The translations under genes were made by a program, and so were the position numbers. Positions 36,025 through 46,340 of a stretch of 64,000 nucleotides of DNA are shown in pieces. The first letter of the stretch is position 1; every line of letters begins with the position of its first letter. Under the pieces are notes generated by a model. It was not told where the DNA came from and searched no databases. It saw nothing but the letters and a program-made list of their open reading frames with translations. Source of the DNA: Saposhnikovia divaricata. Lineage: Eukaryota > Streptophyta > Magnoliopsida > Apiales > Apiaceae. The stretch lies in the NCBI GenBank assembly GCA_036435485.1, contig CM071597.1:171102147-171166146 (forward strand), in the 5' to 3' direction.

Positions 36025-36198
36025 CCGGATCTGTCATACATAGAACAACCAATGGAGATCATGGACCGCAAGGAGCAAGTGCTAAGGAGGTGGTCAGACT
36101 GATCAGAGTATTATGGCAGAATCACAACGTAGAAGAATCAACTTGGGAATTGGAAAGTGAGATGCAAGAGAAGTACCCCCACCTATTCTCGACCTGAT
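36025..36198 (+). pseudogene. Tekay C-terminal chromodomain remnant
   Basis: After the integrase stop the sequence encodes EQPMEIMDRKEQVLRR, then, past a frameshift near 36090, a segment with VEESTWELE and YPHLF (stop at 36196-36198). This is the Tekay/Del-type chromodomain, thought to guide insertion to H3K9-methylated chromatin. At least one stop and one shift break it. Confidence 0.85.
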
Positions 36199-36215
36199 TC
36201 CGGGACGGAATCCTT

Positions 36216-36230
36216 TTAAGGGGGGGAGAC
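36216..36230 (+). other. Polypurine tract of the Tekay element
   Basis: AAGGGGGGGAGAC directly before the right LTR (TGTAATAACC). Confidence 0.93.
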
Positions 36231-39200
36231 TGTAATAACCCTGATTTTTGTACTACTGTAGAAAAGACCCGGATGAATAGTAACTTTGGTGTGTAAGAAA
36301 AACAAATCCCACCCATGAATATGTAATGGAAATTTGAGGATGATTAATTCATATTAAGATTATATAAGCAAAATGAGTGTATGTAAAAGCCGTCAAAAAT
36401 TAGTAAATCACACTTCGTAAGAATTTACGATTTTTGAGAAAGCGATAAATACGAAAGCCGTGACACGGCCAAGGACTTTATAAACATGAGAATATTATGG
36501 AATAAGAATTAAGAAGATATTGGAGAAATGAGAACCACTTGAAGAAATTTTATTAAGAACATTTTTAAGGAGTGGTATAACATTGCATGGAAAATTAAGT
36601 AATAAACTTGGAAAATAACCAAGGGCAATACCCATGCAAATTACATGCAAGGTGGTTGATTTAGCTAGTAACCAAGCCAAGGAACTAGGTAACTAGTAGT
36701 TGGTAGCATGGTTAGAAAACCAAGTACTAGTTAGAAACAAACCAACTAGTTAGGAAACATAGTTAGCATAAAAGATGGATCACCAAGCAAATTGTGTAGG
36801 TTTTTTAGACTTGGAAAATCTTGACCAACTAGCCATAGCCTTTATACATATAAGATATTAGCACATTATTGTAGTTAACAAAGCAAAGCAAGTAGCAAAC
36901 ACCACTTCTCTCATTTTTTTTTCTGCATTCGGCTGAGCAACAAAACAAGGAGGAGAAAATAATTTTTTCCTTGCCTTCCACTATCTCAAATATTCCCAAA
37001 TTAAATCCCAAGGTTCTTCAGAGTACTAGTGAGGTATGTTTTAATTTTCATAATATTATATGAATCCTAGCATACCTAGAAAAATTGTCAAAGTTGCTTG
37101 GTGAATAGTGATCTTATGAAATCTTGTTTTTGGATCTTAAAGATTAAGCCATATATTGATCAACCAAGGAGTTTGAGAAGGATTTCAAGCCTTGTTGAGA
37201 TACTTTGAACTTCAAGGATGGTATAATTCCTTAACCCTAGTAGCCATTGCAAGATTTTAAGCTTGGTTTGATGAGATCTAAAAGTTCTAGTGATAAAAAT
37301 ATTGGATTAAGTTTGATTATTGGAAAATCTTGGATATTGATGAAAATTGTTGTGATAAAAAATTTTGTTAGGTTATATGAAGTCATGAGAGTAGATAAAA
37401 TTTGAGTTTGGTATATTTGTGATGATATTGAAGTGGGTGGAAATTTTGGAAGTTGTATGTCTTGTAATAAGTGGTTTTTGACAAATCTGCAAATACCCCT
37501 GTTTCAAGCTGTGACTCGGAACCCTAAATCTACTCCCCTGGAAACCTACCTTCTATGCTTGGAAAGGTCTTGATCTGTAGTTTTTAGAAATGTAAAGTTT
37601 AATTCCAGGAGATTTGTAGATTTTGAGTTATGGACGATTTAGTGAGATGTGTTCTGAGTAGGGAGTTGCAGAGAATTGTCCCCTTGTAAATAACTTTTGG
37701 ACCCTTAAAATCGGTGTTGAACCTATGGTAAAAATTGAGTAGCAAGTTCTTACAGTGTAGTAGATGACCTAAAAAGAATTAGGTGAAAATTTGAATTTTC
37801 CAATTTTATAAAAATCGTAGAGTACAAACTGCGCAGTATTAAATCCCTGCAGGAAAGAGTATGGTTTAAGGGCTTGGTTAAGGACCTTAGAAAAATCCTT
37901 GGGATGTGTGAAAATTATATTTAGACCACATTGCAGTGAAGAAAGTATGAGAAAAAGAATTTTGTAAAAAGGATTATTTTTTGATTTTATAAAAATGTTT
38001 GAACGGAAGTTGCGCGAGTGAATAACACTTTTAGGGGAGCGAAGGATTATAATCGAACGAACTCGAAACCCGACCCGAATAAAATTGGTAATTTTAATTC
38101 GGTCAAGAAAAACTATCGTGAGCATGTAGGGGTAACATGGACAATAAGAATCCCCTAAGAGAATTAAATTAGTTTCGTTAGATAAACCTCGGTTAAACGG
38201 TTCGAATACGAAACTAACCCTACGATTCTTTTTGATTGATCATAGATTGTTCCCCTAGCACACGTGTACTTTCCCCACCGACTTTGTCAGGCAAGTTTTC
38301 TATCACTAAACCTTTAGTATGTTTAAAAACTATTGTTGTTGTGATATAAATGCATGCACTGTTTTGTATATGTCTTGTGAGAAATCTATTTATGCATGCA
38401 TGATTTTCTGAAAGTACTTGTTAAGTTTTGTACTTATATATATACCCAATGACTTATGCGTATATATATGATGATGATTAAAGCTCGGATAGAGCGTAAG
38501 TACTTTTGATATGAATGGGGAGTCGGAGTATTTTGTGTAAACCCGGTAACCCCGGAGTCGTATACTTTCAATAATCGATTAAAGTCCGATAATTTAAATA
38601 TCGGAATTATTATGTTTGAATTTCTTTAATAAATATTAATGATTAATATTTAAAGTCCGATAATTTAATTGATTAATTAATTATTAACTATTTATTTAAT
38701 TAATGATTAATTAATTATTTATTGATTAATTAATTATTATTTATTTATTATTTAAAAATAATTTAAATATTCCAAAAATTATTTAAAATCTATCTGGCCT
38801 ATTTAAGAAACCATCCCAATGGCCTGCGAACTTATCAAAACTTGAGAACCCAAAGTTTTGGAAGTACTTAAAAATGTTTTCTCCCTTTGGTACGAACCGA
38901 AGCGTATCCAATGCAATGGCCCTACCTCAACCCGGAGGGTCAGGTTTTAAAATTGCTAAAAGAAAACTCCGAATAACTCCCAAGTTGATTGAAAGAAACA
39001 CCCTGAGTAAAGAAAATCAGTTGACGGAGATCAACTTGTGAAATGAACATACCTCCATGTTTTCTTTCGGAAGTGATGATTGAAAAAGGTATCAAAGTTG
39101 ATTTAAAGGCTCCGGGACTGGATGTTGTTAGGGTGGGAGGGACTTGGTACTTGCGAGGTACAAGCCCACCCGGTTTTGCATACATCGACGAAGGTGGCGG

Positions 39201-40067
39201 CAGCCATCCGATATTTGCCCTGGCAGGTAGCCAGTTTAAGACCCGTATGCGGTCGGGCCACGGCCTCTTTAGTAGGTACGTCACCCGTCTACTAGTAGCG
39301 AAGTGTTGTTAAATTTGCAGTATAAGGCTGATCACCTTATACAGCGGTTATCTAGTATAGTCCCATCTTTCCAATTGGATTGTGCTGCTATATCGTACTG
39401 GAAACCCAGGTGCACCAGTACCGAGGGTATAGTCAGTGTTGAACTATCTTTCAAATATAGTTAAAAGTACGATTTTTGTTTTCAAACAAAAAAAAACATT
39501 TTCTCAGTATGACTATTACTATTTTGCTGAGCTTTATGCTCACACTTATTTTCTCCGTGTATCACAAACAACAACAGGAAGTCATGGCAAGAACCCGTCA
39601 GACCGCTCGGAAGCGCGTGGGAAACGCGCAAATGTTCCGTAGGTTATTCGGACCAGCAGTTCCCCTACCTCAGGTGAGAAGGCTTAGTAGGATAGGTTAC
39701 CAACTCAAACTGGTTAGGTTTTTGTATAAGTATGATCTGTGTAAACTGGTGACACCCAGGAAACTATCCCGCCTTTACTATCACCTCAGGTAATAACTTT
39801 TGTAAGGAGATTACCAAACCTTTTCTGAGATGATATTTTTGGGTCTGTAATAACTTTAAATTTCGGTTTGAACCTAGTACTTTAAGTATTGTTTTGCTTT
39901 CGCTCTGAGCTTATAACCTGTGATGGATTTTATTGATTTAGGGGTCATTGCCAACGTAGTTTAGTATTTAATAAAATGGTTAATAATCAGGGATGGTAGT
40001 TGGTAAAATTGGAACTTAGCATGGCGTAGCAACCTGGATCGTTGACCCCAGATCTAGGGGTGTTACA
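36231..40067 (+). repeat. 3' LTR of the Tekay element
   Basis: 3837 bases ending GGGGTGTTACA, followed by TTGTC. It is a shortened twin of 26155-30295, with deletions near 38780-38810 and 39445. Between indels the two are very similar, so the insertion is fairly young compared with the other layers. Confidence 0.95.
39584..39793 (+). CDS. LTR-encoded ORF with histone H3-tail-like start, 3' copy
   Basis: Same 69-codon ORF as at 29812, starting MARTRQTARKRVG. It differs at His11 to Arg and Arg42 to Lys. The donor CCTCAG|GTGAGA is kept, but no acceptor ORF lies downstream of this copy. Conservation between LTRs mainly reflects their common origin at insertion, not selection. Confidence 0.45.
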   Translation: MARTRQTARKRVGNAQMFRRLFGPAVPLPQVRRLSRIGYQLKLVRFLYKYDLCKLVTPRKLSRLYYHLR

Positions 40068-40072
40068 TTGTC

Positions 40073-40378
40073 CCATATCTCCGTAGCAGTTTTACAAGAG
40101 AGAATATAGTTAGTGAGAACAGAATCTAGACTGTTGAATAGTATGTTTCTCACTTTAGCATCCTTAAGAATGTTCTCCTTTTCCTTATCTGTCCATTCAG
40201 ATTTAGGCTTCTTCGTTGTATGTTCTGGAACAACTTTTCCTTCGACAGTTTCTTGAGGAACAATCCTTGTTGGAACAAAAGGCCCATCTCTGATTCTGTC
40301 AAGATAATCAGGATCTGTTGCTTCCAGGTGATGCAACATCTTCACTTCCCATAGAGTATATTCGTTTCTCTTGAGCAT
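40073..40378 (-). pseudogene. SIRE-type gag, N-terminal part
   Basis: Minus strand: KRNEYTLWEVKMLHHLEATD, then DYLDRIRDGPFVPTRI, LKDAKVRNILFNSLDSVL and SCKTATEIWDN, at which point the Tekay LTR cuts in (TTGTC duplication). The piece at 26154 continues directly. The true start is unclear: the family usually begins a little upstream, where no ATG is in frame. Confidence 0.88.
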
Positions 40379-40443
40379 AGGGATCTTAGTATTACCATCC
40401 TTGTAACTAGAAATGTTGCAGATCTTTATGATTATTCGAAATC

Positions 40444-40460
40444 AACCTGCTCTGATACCA
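40444..40460 (-). other. Primer-binding site of the SIRE-type element
   Basis: On minus TGGTATCAGAGCAGGTT, complementary to initiator tRNA-Met, two bases from the LTR. Confidence 0.93.
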
Positions 40461-40462
40461 AT

Positions 40463-41193
40463 TATTAACTCGAATAACTTGTAGAAGGGGGGGTTGAATA
40501 CAAGTTATATAATCGTGTCTGATTTTTGCTTGATTAGATGAACAAGAACAAACGAATGAATCAAACTTTGTTTGTATTAAATAAATTAAATACAAACTCT
40601 ACCAAAGGTGTACAATACCTTTAGCAGCTGCTGACAATACAAATCTCTCTCTCTGTTTGTTCGAACTCTCGAATATAAACCTTATACAGAGCTTCACACG
40701 ATATGAACTCAAAAATTCACTCTTTTACAATGATATAGAGAGAGTATTTATAATGCTACCTATCAACTAATAACAGAAAGTAATGATCTATACATGACAA
40801 TGTTCTGCCGTCCAGTTGATAGTTTCCATCAATAGAAAATTCTTTCCTTCATGATATCTTCTTGCTTGTTCTTCAAAACAACGATCATGTTTTATAACAC
40901 TTGCTAGTTTCTGTAGCATCCATAATGACATCATCAGTAACACGACTGATATCAGGATTCCACCTTGCATCAGGATTCAACATCTATCAGTATTTGTCTT
41001 GGCGTATCAGGATTTGATCTCAGTTCCCGATATGTAGTCCTTGATGCACTGTTGTTCCCGACTGAACTCTACAGATTACTGTCTAACGCATATATCCTAT
41101 AAAAAGTGCTAAATCCTTTATAAGACCAGGATTTACAAGAAGCATAAGCAAAATTCTATTCTCAACATCACAACTTATGAATTATTCCTAACA
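40463..41193 (-). repeat. 5' LTR of the SIRE-type element
   Basis: 731 bases, ending TTCCTAACA on plus, followed by the duplication GAACA. Its end next to the primer site reads TATTAACT instead of TGTTAACT, one transition in the terminal dinucleotide. Confidence 0.93.
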
Positions 41194-41380
41194 GAACATC
41201 AGCTTTGAGTTCTCCTATGATCAGGAACTCGAGTGGATGTTTCTGATGATGAACTTCGAGCTAGAGAAGGAGAGGAGGGAGGCGGAGCATCTCAGGGCCC
41301 TAGAGTTGCGTGAAAGGATCATTGGACTGGCTGTCACCATATCTAGGATTTACAAGAGGGGGAGGGAGACTGGTTGTTAG
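41194..41380 (+). pseudogene. Small unrecognised ORF, 3' piece
   Basis: Continues the frame opened at 15000 across the GAACA duplication: SFEFSYDQELEWMFLMMNFE, then a Glu/Arg-rich helical stretch (KERREAEHLRALELRERI) and RIYKRGRETGC, stop TAG at 41378-41380. The C-terminal half looks like a short coiled coil. No family is recognised. The frame holds no stop in 97 codons, so it was intact when the copia element arrived. Confidence 0.55.
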
Positions 41381-42521
41381 AATTTTGTTATTATTTCTTT
41401 GTATTTTTTTTTTGCAATGTTATGCAAGTGTTATGACGTAAGGAGACAATTGTTATCGTAATAGTGTGGTAGTATTTTGAATTTTATCGTATCCATGTTG
41501 CTTTCATATTTTAGACTTTTCCCTGCTTTGCAATCACAAGAATACTGTACTCGAAAGTATGGTAATTTAGTAATCAGTAATCAGAGTTGAGGGGATGAAT
41601 GAAGACTACATTAATATGCACAATATAGAATACCCTGTTTGTTAACTTTGTACCTTGTTCGCGTCCATCTAAGTGAACAAACCGATTGTGTAATCAAAAA
41701 CAAATAAGTTACTTAACACATGTATCACATATCAATACATCAGAGTAATGGAACGATACCTGCAGTGACGCTCCATTTAATTGGACTTAATAGAATTAGG
41801 TAGGAATGAAAGAATTTGAACAAAATTGAAGGGAAATACAAGGATGTAGGAGGGTTGAGGGATATTTTAAAAGAATGAGTGCCAAATCTTTAGGATAAGG
41901 TCTGTCAAGAAATTGAGTAGGAAGGGGTTTGGAGCATTCATAACCAAATTGGTGGGTTTGAGCTCTTGTTAAATTGCAATGGGTAGAATAGATAAATGAA
42001 TGGGTGCAATGGGTGCAATTGGTTTACTCACATGAGCGTTATCTATCCATCTTGGACATGTTAAATCAGATTTATGTTTACTCACATATTGAGGTATTGA
42101 ATCAGTTCTATACCTATTGAACTATTTGTTAATGTTATATCAATGTTGACAATCTTCACTGATTTTGACCAAGGGAGATTTTGAAAAATAGCAGTACTCT
42201 ACTACTGTCCCTGTGCATATCAACCTGTCGCTTCTTTTCTTATTTATACTGAATGCCACTGTTATTTGGTGCAGAGCAGAGCTTACTGGCCCGAAAACAA
42301 ATATATGTGGAGATGCATCCAGGCTGCAAGCAAGAGGAAGTCTGATCTCAGCAACATGTAGAGAATACTTCTTATATCGGCAATACTAATACTAGTTTGG
42401 GTGCTCCTCAACATGTAGAGAATACTGGTTGCAAGGTTAGTGTATAGTCTGTGATTTAGAAGTATAATTGCTTATTCTTTTTCATATTTTAACTTGATTT
42501 TCATAATGATTTCACTTGCCA
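41381..42521. other. Element DNA without an identified gene
   Basis: AT-rich. A stretch at about 42281-42362 reads YWPENKYMWRCIQAASKRKS in one plus frame and may be another captured exon. I cannot name it. CAACATGTAGAGAATACT occurs twice (about 42353 and 42410). Confidence 0.4.
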
Positions 42522-42603
42522 GTCCTCGACGCAGGTGGAGCTCACAGAAGCTGAAACAAAGTATGTAGTCAATGCCGTGAAACAGAGTATCCGTGCCTTA
42601 CAC
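42522..42603 (+). pseudogene. Captured exon of coatomer gamma subunit (first piece)
   Basis: After CACTTGCCAG the frame reads SSTQVELTEAETKYVVNAVK, close to the plant gamma-COP segment VELTEAETEYAVNVVKH at the start of its appendage domain. A few unrelated residues and TAG follow. Gamma-COP is part of the COPI coat acting in Golgi-to-ER transport. The acceptor-like border suggests copying from genomic DNA. Confidence 0.8.
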
Positions 42604-42643
42604 TAGTAAATTTGTTTAATATCTTGATCTGCATATTGCTAGG

Positions 42644-42814
42644 TTTTTGTTATTGTGAATGCTTCTGAAGTTGAGTAATTTTCAAAAGTAGCTATCAGGC
42701 CTGTACGTTCTCTTCATATGATTCACCTGGACAGACATTTGTGGCTTATGAGAAGCCAGTAGGTGTAACTTTCTTTGGCAGATTCTCAAATACTCTGAAG
42801 TTTATTGTGAAAGA
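42644..42814 (+). pseudogene. Captured exon of coatomer gamma subunit (second piece)
   Basis: After TTGCTAG: VFVIVNASEVE, stop, FSKVAIRPVRSL, then in shifted frames SPGQTFVAYEKPVG and RFSNTLKFIVKE, all in the order of the gamma-COP appendage domain. The stop and at least one frameshift mean it is not functional. Together with the previous piece it covers about 80 residues of a protein of some 880. Confidence 0.85.
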
Positions 42815-43259
42815 GGTACTCTGAGTACATGAACTTTTTGGAGGATTTCTAACACTTGGCCCATGCAAGAAAGCTTTGTGATTCCAAATGAAGATGCACC
42901 ACCTCCGTTAGATACAAGAGACCTTACTCCACGAAAAACCTACCAATTTATGACTTATTTTTTTTTGACCTGAAGGTTGGCAATTAGATTGTGTATCTGG
43001 TGGTATTGTGTACCAGTTCTTTTAGATGGTACATGAATGTTGATACTATTTGGTTGTACAAATTTCTTGAATATAAATGCTATGTAATTGGCTATATAAT
43101 TTCATTGTTATCAAAGCCTTGGAATTTTGATATTGGGTTTACTATTTGATATAAAAAATATTGGCAATCGTAAATTTAAAAAAATAGTTTTTTTTGAAAA
43201 ATCGTACAAGTGGGGCCAACATACATAAATCACTTCACTATGACCGAACAATTCACACA
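42815..43259. other. AT-rich element DNA
   Basis: No ORF or motif is recognised. Runs of T at 42959-42966 and 43189-43195. Confidence 0.5.
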
Positions 43260-43505
43260 TCAAAAAGCCCCAATTTTCGAATATGAACCCTAGAACACAT
43301 AAAATGCAGATTATAAAAATAATTCGTATAAAATTGAGATCTTACCCAAAGAGAAAATTGATTGTGGATTATGAAACCAGATATCGAGGGCTTCCATTCG
43401 AGTACTCGCACGCCAAAATCGGATATCAAAAATGCATTCAAAATCGTGTTTGATCTTCAAGAACAGGAGAGAGTTTCGATGATGTAGCGAACAAAGCTCT
43501 GACAC
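43260..43505 (-). other. Possible 5' exon of unknown origin
   Basis: On minus an open stretch contains MEALDIWFHNPQSIFSLG followed by a GTAAGATC donor-like site. It lies next to the right subterminal repeats, where the 5' end of a transposase gene, or of a captured gene, could lie. No match is recognised. Confidence 0.35.
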
Positions 43506-43871
43506 ATATGCAGAAAACTCTACATTTTAGTCACATATAAAATGTAGTGACCATAGGTTATTTTCCATTTAGCCACATCACCAAAAATGATTGTGGCTGT
43601 TTCGTAACATTTAGACACAGCAAAGAAGCATCGCTAGTTATTGTCACACTTCTATCTCTCAAGCATGACTATAAATTTTGGAATTGGTCAAAGTTAACAA
43701 AAAACCATGCTGTTTTATCATATTTGGTCACATATTTGGAACGTGGCTAAATATTGTCACACATTTTTTCAAGTTATGACTGAATCTTCCAAAAAATGTG
43801 TTTTCGGTCACTCGAAAATAATTGTGTGGCTAAAACTTGGGACGATGACCTTTAGCCACTCGTTTTTTCCA
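43506..43871. repeat. Right subterminal repeat region of the fragment-carrying element
   Basis: TTAGTCACAT, TTAGCCACAT, GTGGCTAAAT, GTGGCTAAAAC and TTAGCCACTCG recur between 43525 and 43860, mirroring the left end. Arrays of such motifs bind transposase in CACTA elements. Confidence 0.65.
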
Positions 43872-44530
43872 AAGTGTCACAGCCCTTACTGTACAAAAGA
43901 TTGGCGAAAGCCCAAATTTGGCCTAGTGAAAAAATTGTCCCCAATCACCCCCTTTCCACTTGAGAACTACAAACTCCCTCTCCCAGAAATGGTGGGAGTC
44001 CGGGATGGAAAGGGCATTTGCTATGTTAGGAACTCTACATCTGTGTTGAACGCTAATCCACCCTTTCTTGGAGTCAAAAGAATTCCTCACCGTGAATATG
44101 CTCCGGAACATCGTTGTGCTCAGGGGGGTGTTCAGTTTCCAGCACCTTATTATGAAAATAATGACTAACCGCCAAGCATTGGGATACAATTGGCAAGTAT
44201 GAACCTGGAGCTCCGCTAATAGCCTGATGATCAACGGGTCAACCGGAAACCTCAAACCCGTTTCGAGAGCACCTTTGTAGACACAAACTCTCTCAGGATG
44301 CCAATTATAGGTTCTATCGGCCAAGCCCGAAAAGCAAACCTTGATTGCGTCTGGAAAACTATATTTGTTTTTTATCTCTTCAACCTAAGACTTACTCAAC
44401 TTACACGGGCTATGATACGAATCTAATTCTGAACTGTTAGGGAATGCATCCCTCATGGTACTTAGCAAGTCTAATAGAGAATGAAAGCGACGATCTACAT
44501 ATGAAGCATGCCTCAGTCTAGTCATACCTT
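43872..44530 (-). pseudogene. Antisense gene (aORF) of the Tat element, central exon
   Basis: Minus strand, from 44530 down: GMTRLRHASYVDRRFHSLLD, SELDSYHSPCKLS, a stop, then LADRTYNWHPERVCVYKGAL, LPVDP-type stretch FPVDPLIIRLLAELQVHTCQ and LYPNAWRLVIIFIIRC. This is the conserved core of the antisense proteins of Tat elements, related to plant-mobile-domain proteins. TAG after GGDWGQFFH at about 43923 is a second break. It joins in frame to 48621-48654 upstream and, across AAGTGTCAC, to 10018 downstream. Confidence 0.75.
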
Positions 44531-44560
44531 CACTACAAGAAAAATAGCTTCAGACAATGC

Positions 44561-46335
44561 TCAGAGAAAAATGTGTTGCTCGAAATCAATAGACAACGGG
44601 TTTTTTCGTCCATAAAATAGTATTGTCTGATCCATGATCAGTACAACAGTTTTAAAAACCATTGTGTGTACATGGTCATGAAAATCGAATCAGACAACTG
44701 TTATAATGTGATGTTGTGCAAACTAAACAGTTTGCACAACGGTTTATACGAACAATTGTTTAAACGAATTTCAGACAAACCTATAGTTAACCGTTGTTGA
44801 CCTGCATTGTTTAAGAAATCTTCAAACATCGGTAGTTCTAGAGCGTTGTCTCAATTACAATTTTTTTTTAAAAAAAATTGATAGAAACATACCCACCTAA
44901 AAAATTAGTGGTTAAATATTTTGAAAGTGATAAAATATTTTAGAAAATACTTTTGAGTCAAAATTTATTTTATTTAAATTATTTTGGACTCATAAAAATT
45001 TGAGTTGTATTTTTGGGATTTAAAATAATTATTTGAAGAATTATTGAATTCTTTAAATAATATAAGAATAATTATTTGAAAAACTTTTAAATTATGAAAA
45101 TGATTTCTTTTCAATTATCCAATTTACTTTAATAATATAATTGTCCTAATTTGTCCAATTAAAAATATAAATGTCGATTATACAGGATTTGGTTCGTTAA
45201 AAGAAGGATTTTTAGTTAATAATGAACCAGTTTGAGAAAGTATAAATAGATTTTCTTGTTTTTCTTTTTCTTTTATTTTTCTCTCCTTCCACTTTCGCTC
45301 CCGTTTCTCTCTCATTTTACTGCCTCTTTTCTTCATTCTTTTTCGAGAATTAAACACCAGCTTTTTCTATGGTTTCGTGGTGTAAATCGATAGTGTTAGT
45401 AGTCAAATTACTCCTCTCTAAATCCTCTACATAGTCATGCGAATTCTGCAAATTTGTAAAAATTGGGGTTTGATTCGGGAATTGGTTTTTGGTTCGAATT
45501 TGATAGCAAAAGTTCTCGGACTGTGTTTTGTTGGAGGAAGGGGGTTGATTCGCAGCAAAATCCTCATGATTGGTGGTCGTGGGTTATAGTTATTGGTGCT
45601 TGTGGTTGGTTTTTAAGACCAGATAATTGATTATATTCCTGTGTGTATTTTGTGATTAGGTGTATAAAAATTTGATCGGAAATTGTTATAGGCTCCTTGG
45701 TTGCTGATTCTTGGTTTCTATGTTGTTATGAGTTGGTGGGAGTTTGGATGGATTCATCGGATTCTGCAAATGCCTGGCCGGAATTTTTAATAGATTTAAG
45801 TTTGTTTAAATGATATAAACTAGAATCTCTCATTAAATTAATTGTTGTATTGACTGTTTGTGTGTATTAGCTTAAATTGTGGATAGATTGCTCTGTTGAT
45901 TAGTCCAATTTGTAGAGGTTTGATGCAGTGTCGAGTCTTGACAGTTTTTGTAAGTTGATGTCGCCGGATTCTGGGCTCATCACCGGATTCTGAAAATTCT
46001 TTGCGAAATTTCCCAGATTTCAGTGACATTCTTGAGAAGTCCGACCATGTTCTTGGCTATATACTGTTTGATCTGCTTTGTTCTGATACCACATTTTTAA
46101 AACTGTTTTTCAAAATTGTTTTATTTAAAAGTTAAAAATCTTTTTTAAAATTCTTTTATAAATTAATTTTGTTATTGAAAGAATAACTGTATTAATTTGT
46201 TTTAAATTAATTTTAATCATTTAAAGAGGATTTAAAATGACTTATTTTGAGGTGAAAATATGATTAGGCAATTAATTAATTAATAGTTATTATTTGATGA
46301 ATCAAAAAAATATATGTTTATTTTGTTTTATAATT
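44561..46335. other. CACTA internal region, left part
   Basis: Subterminal repeats to about 44850, then AT-rich DNA. CTTTTATTTTTCTCTCCTTC and a TATAAATAG box at about 45241-45250 resemble a promoter plus leader, but no long ORF follows. Confidence 0.5.
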
Positions 46336-46340
46336 AAAAT

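Larger units (their letters stand above)
26155..40067 (+). mobile_element. Tekay/Del-type chromovirus (Ty3/gypsy), plus strand
   Basis: LTRs of 4141 and 3837 bases start TG(T)(A/G)ATAACCC and end GGGGTGTTACA. The flanks are perfect TTGTC duplications (26150-26154, 40068-40072). Inside: tRNA-iMet primer site, a 5' extra ORF, gag with two zinc knuckles, protease, RT, RNase H, integrase, a C-terminal chromodomain, then the polypurine tract. Large LTRs and this chromodomain position are typical of Tekay/Del. Pol has several stops and one frameshift, so it is inactive. It sits inside the SIRE gag gene. Confidence 0.95.
15112..41193 (-). mobile_element. SIRE-type Ty1/copia element, minus strand
   Basis: LTRs of 726 and 731 bases begin TGTTAGGAATAATTC when read on minus. 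The flanks are perfect GAACA duplications (15107-15111, 41194-41198). Without the Tekay insertion the element is about 12.2 kb. On minus the order is LTR, tRNA-iMet primer site, gag, protease, integrase, RT, RNase H, a long extra ORF, polypurine tract, LTR. Order and the large post-pol ORF fit the SIRE/Maximus lineage. Many stops and frameshifts make it inactive. Confidence 0.93.
10019..43871. mobile_element. Gene-fragment-carrying DNA element (MULE-like by target duplication)
   Basis: The antisense gene of the Tat element breaks at 10018 and resumes at 43881. The nine bases AAGTGTCAC stand on both sides (10010-10018 and 43872-43880). Removing the nested copia element leaves about 7.8 kb. A 9-bp duplication is typical of Mutator-like elements, but I find no convincing terminal inverted repeat. 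Both ends carry clustered TTAGCCAC/GTGGCTAA motifs (10061-10410 and 43525-43860), which recall subterminal repeats of CACTA elements. It carries fragments of a mitochondrial carrier, a syntaxin, FAS2 and gamma-COP genes and no transposase, so it is non-autonomous. Confidence 0.7.

Noticed and set aside
43530..43547. CATATAAAATGTAGTG as the matching right CACTA end
   Set aside because: More subterminal motifs follow to 43860, and the Tat gene resumes only at 43881. The bases after it are not a duplicate of those before 9953.
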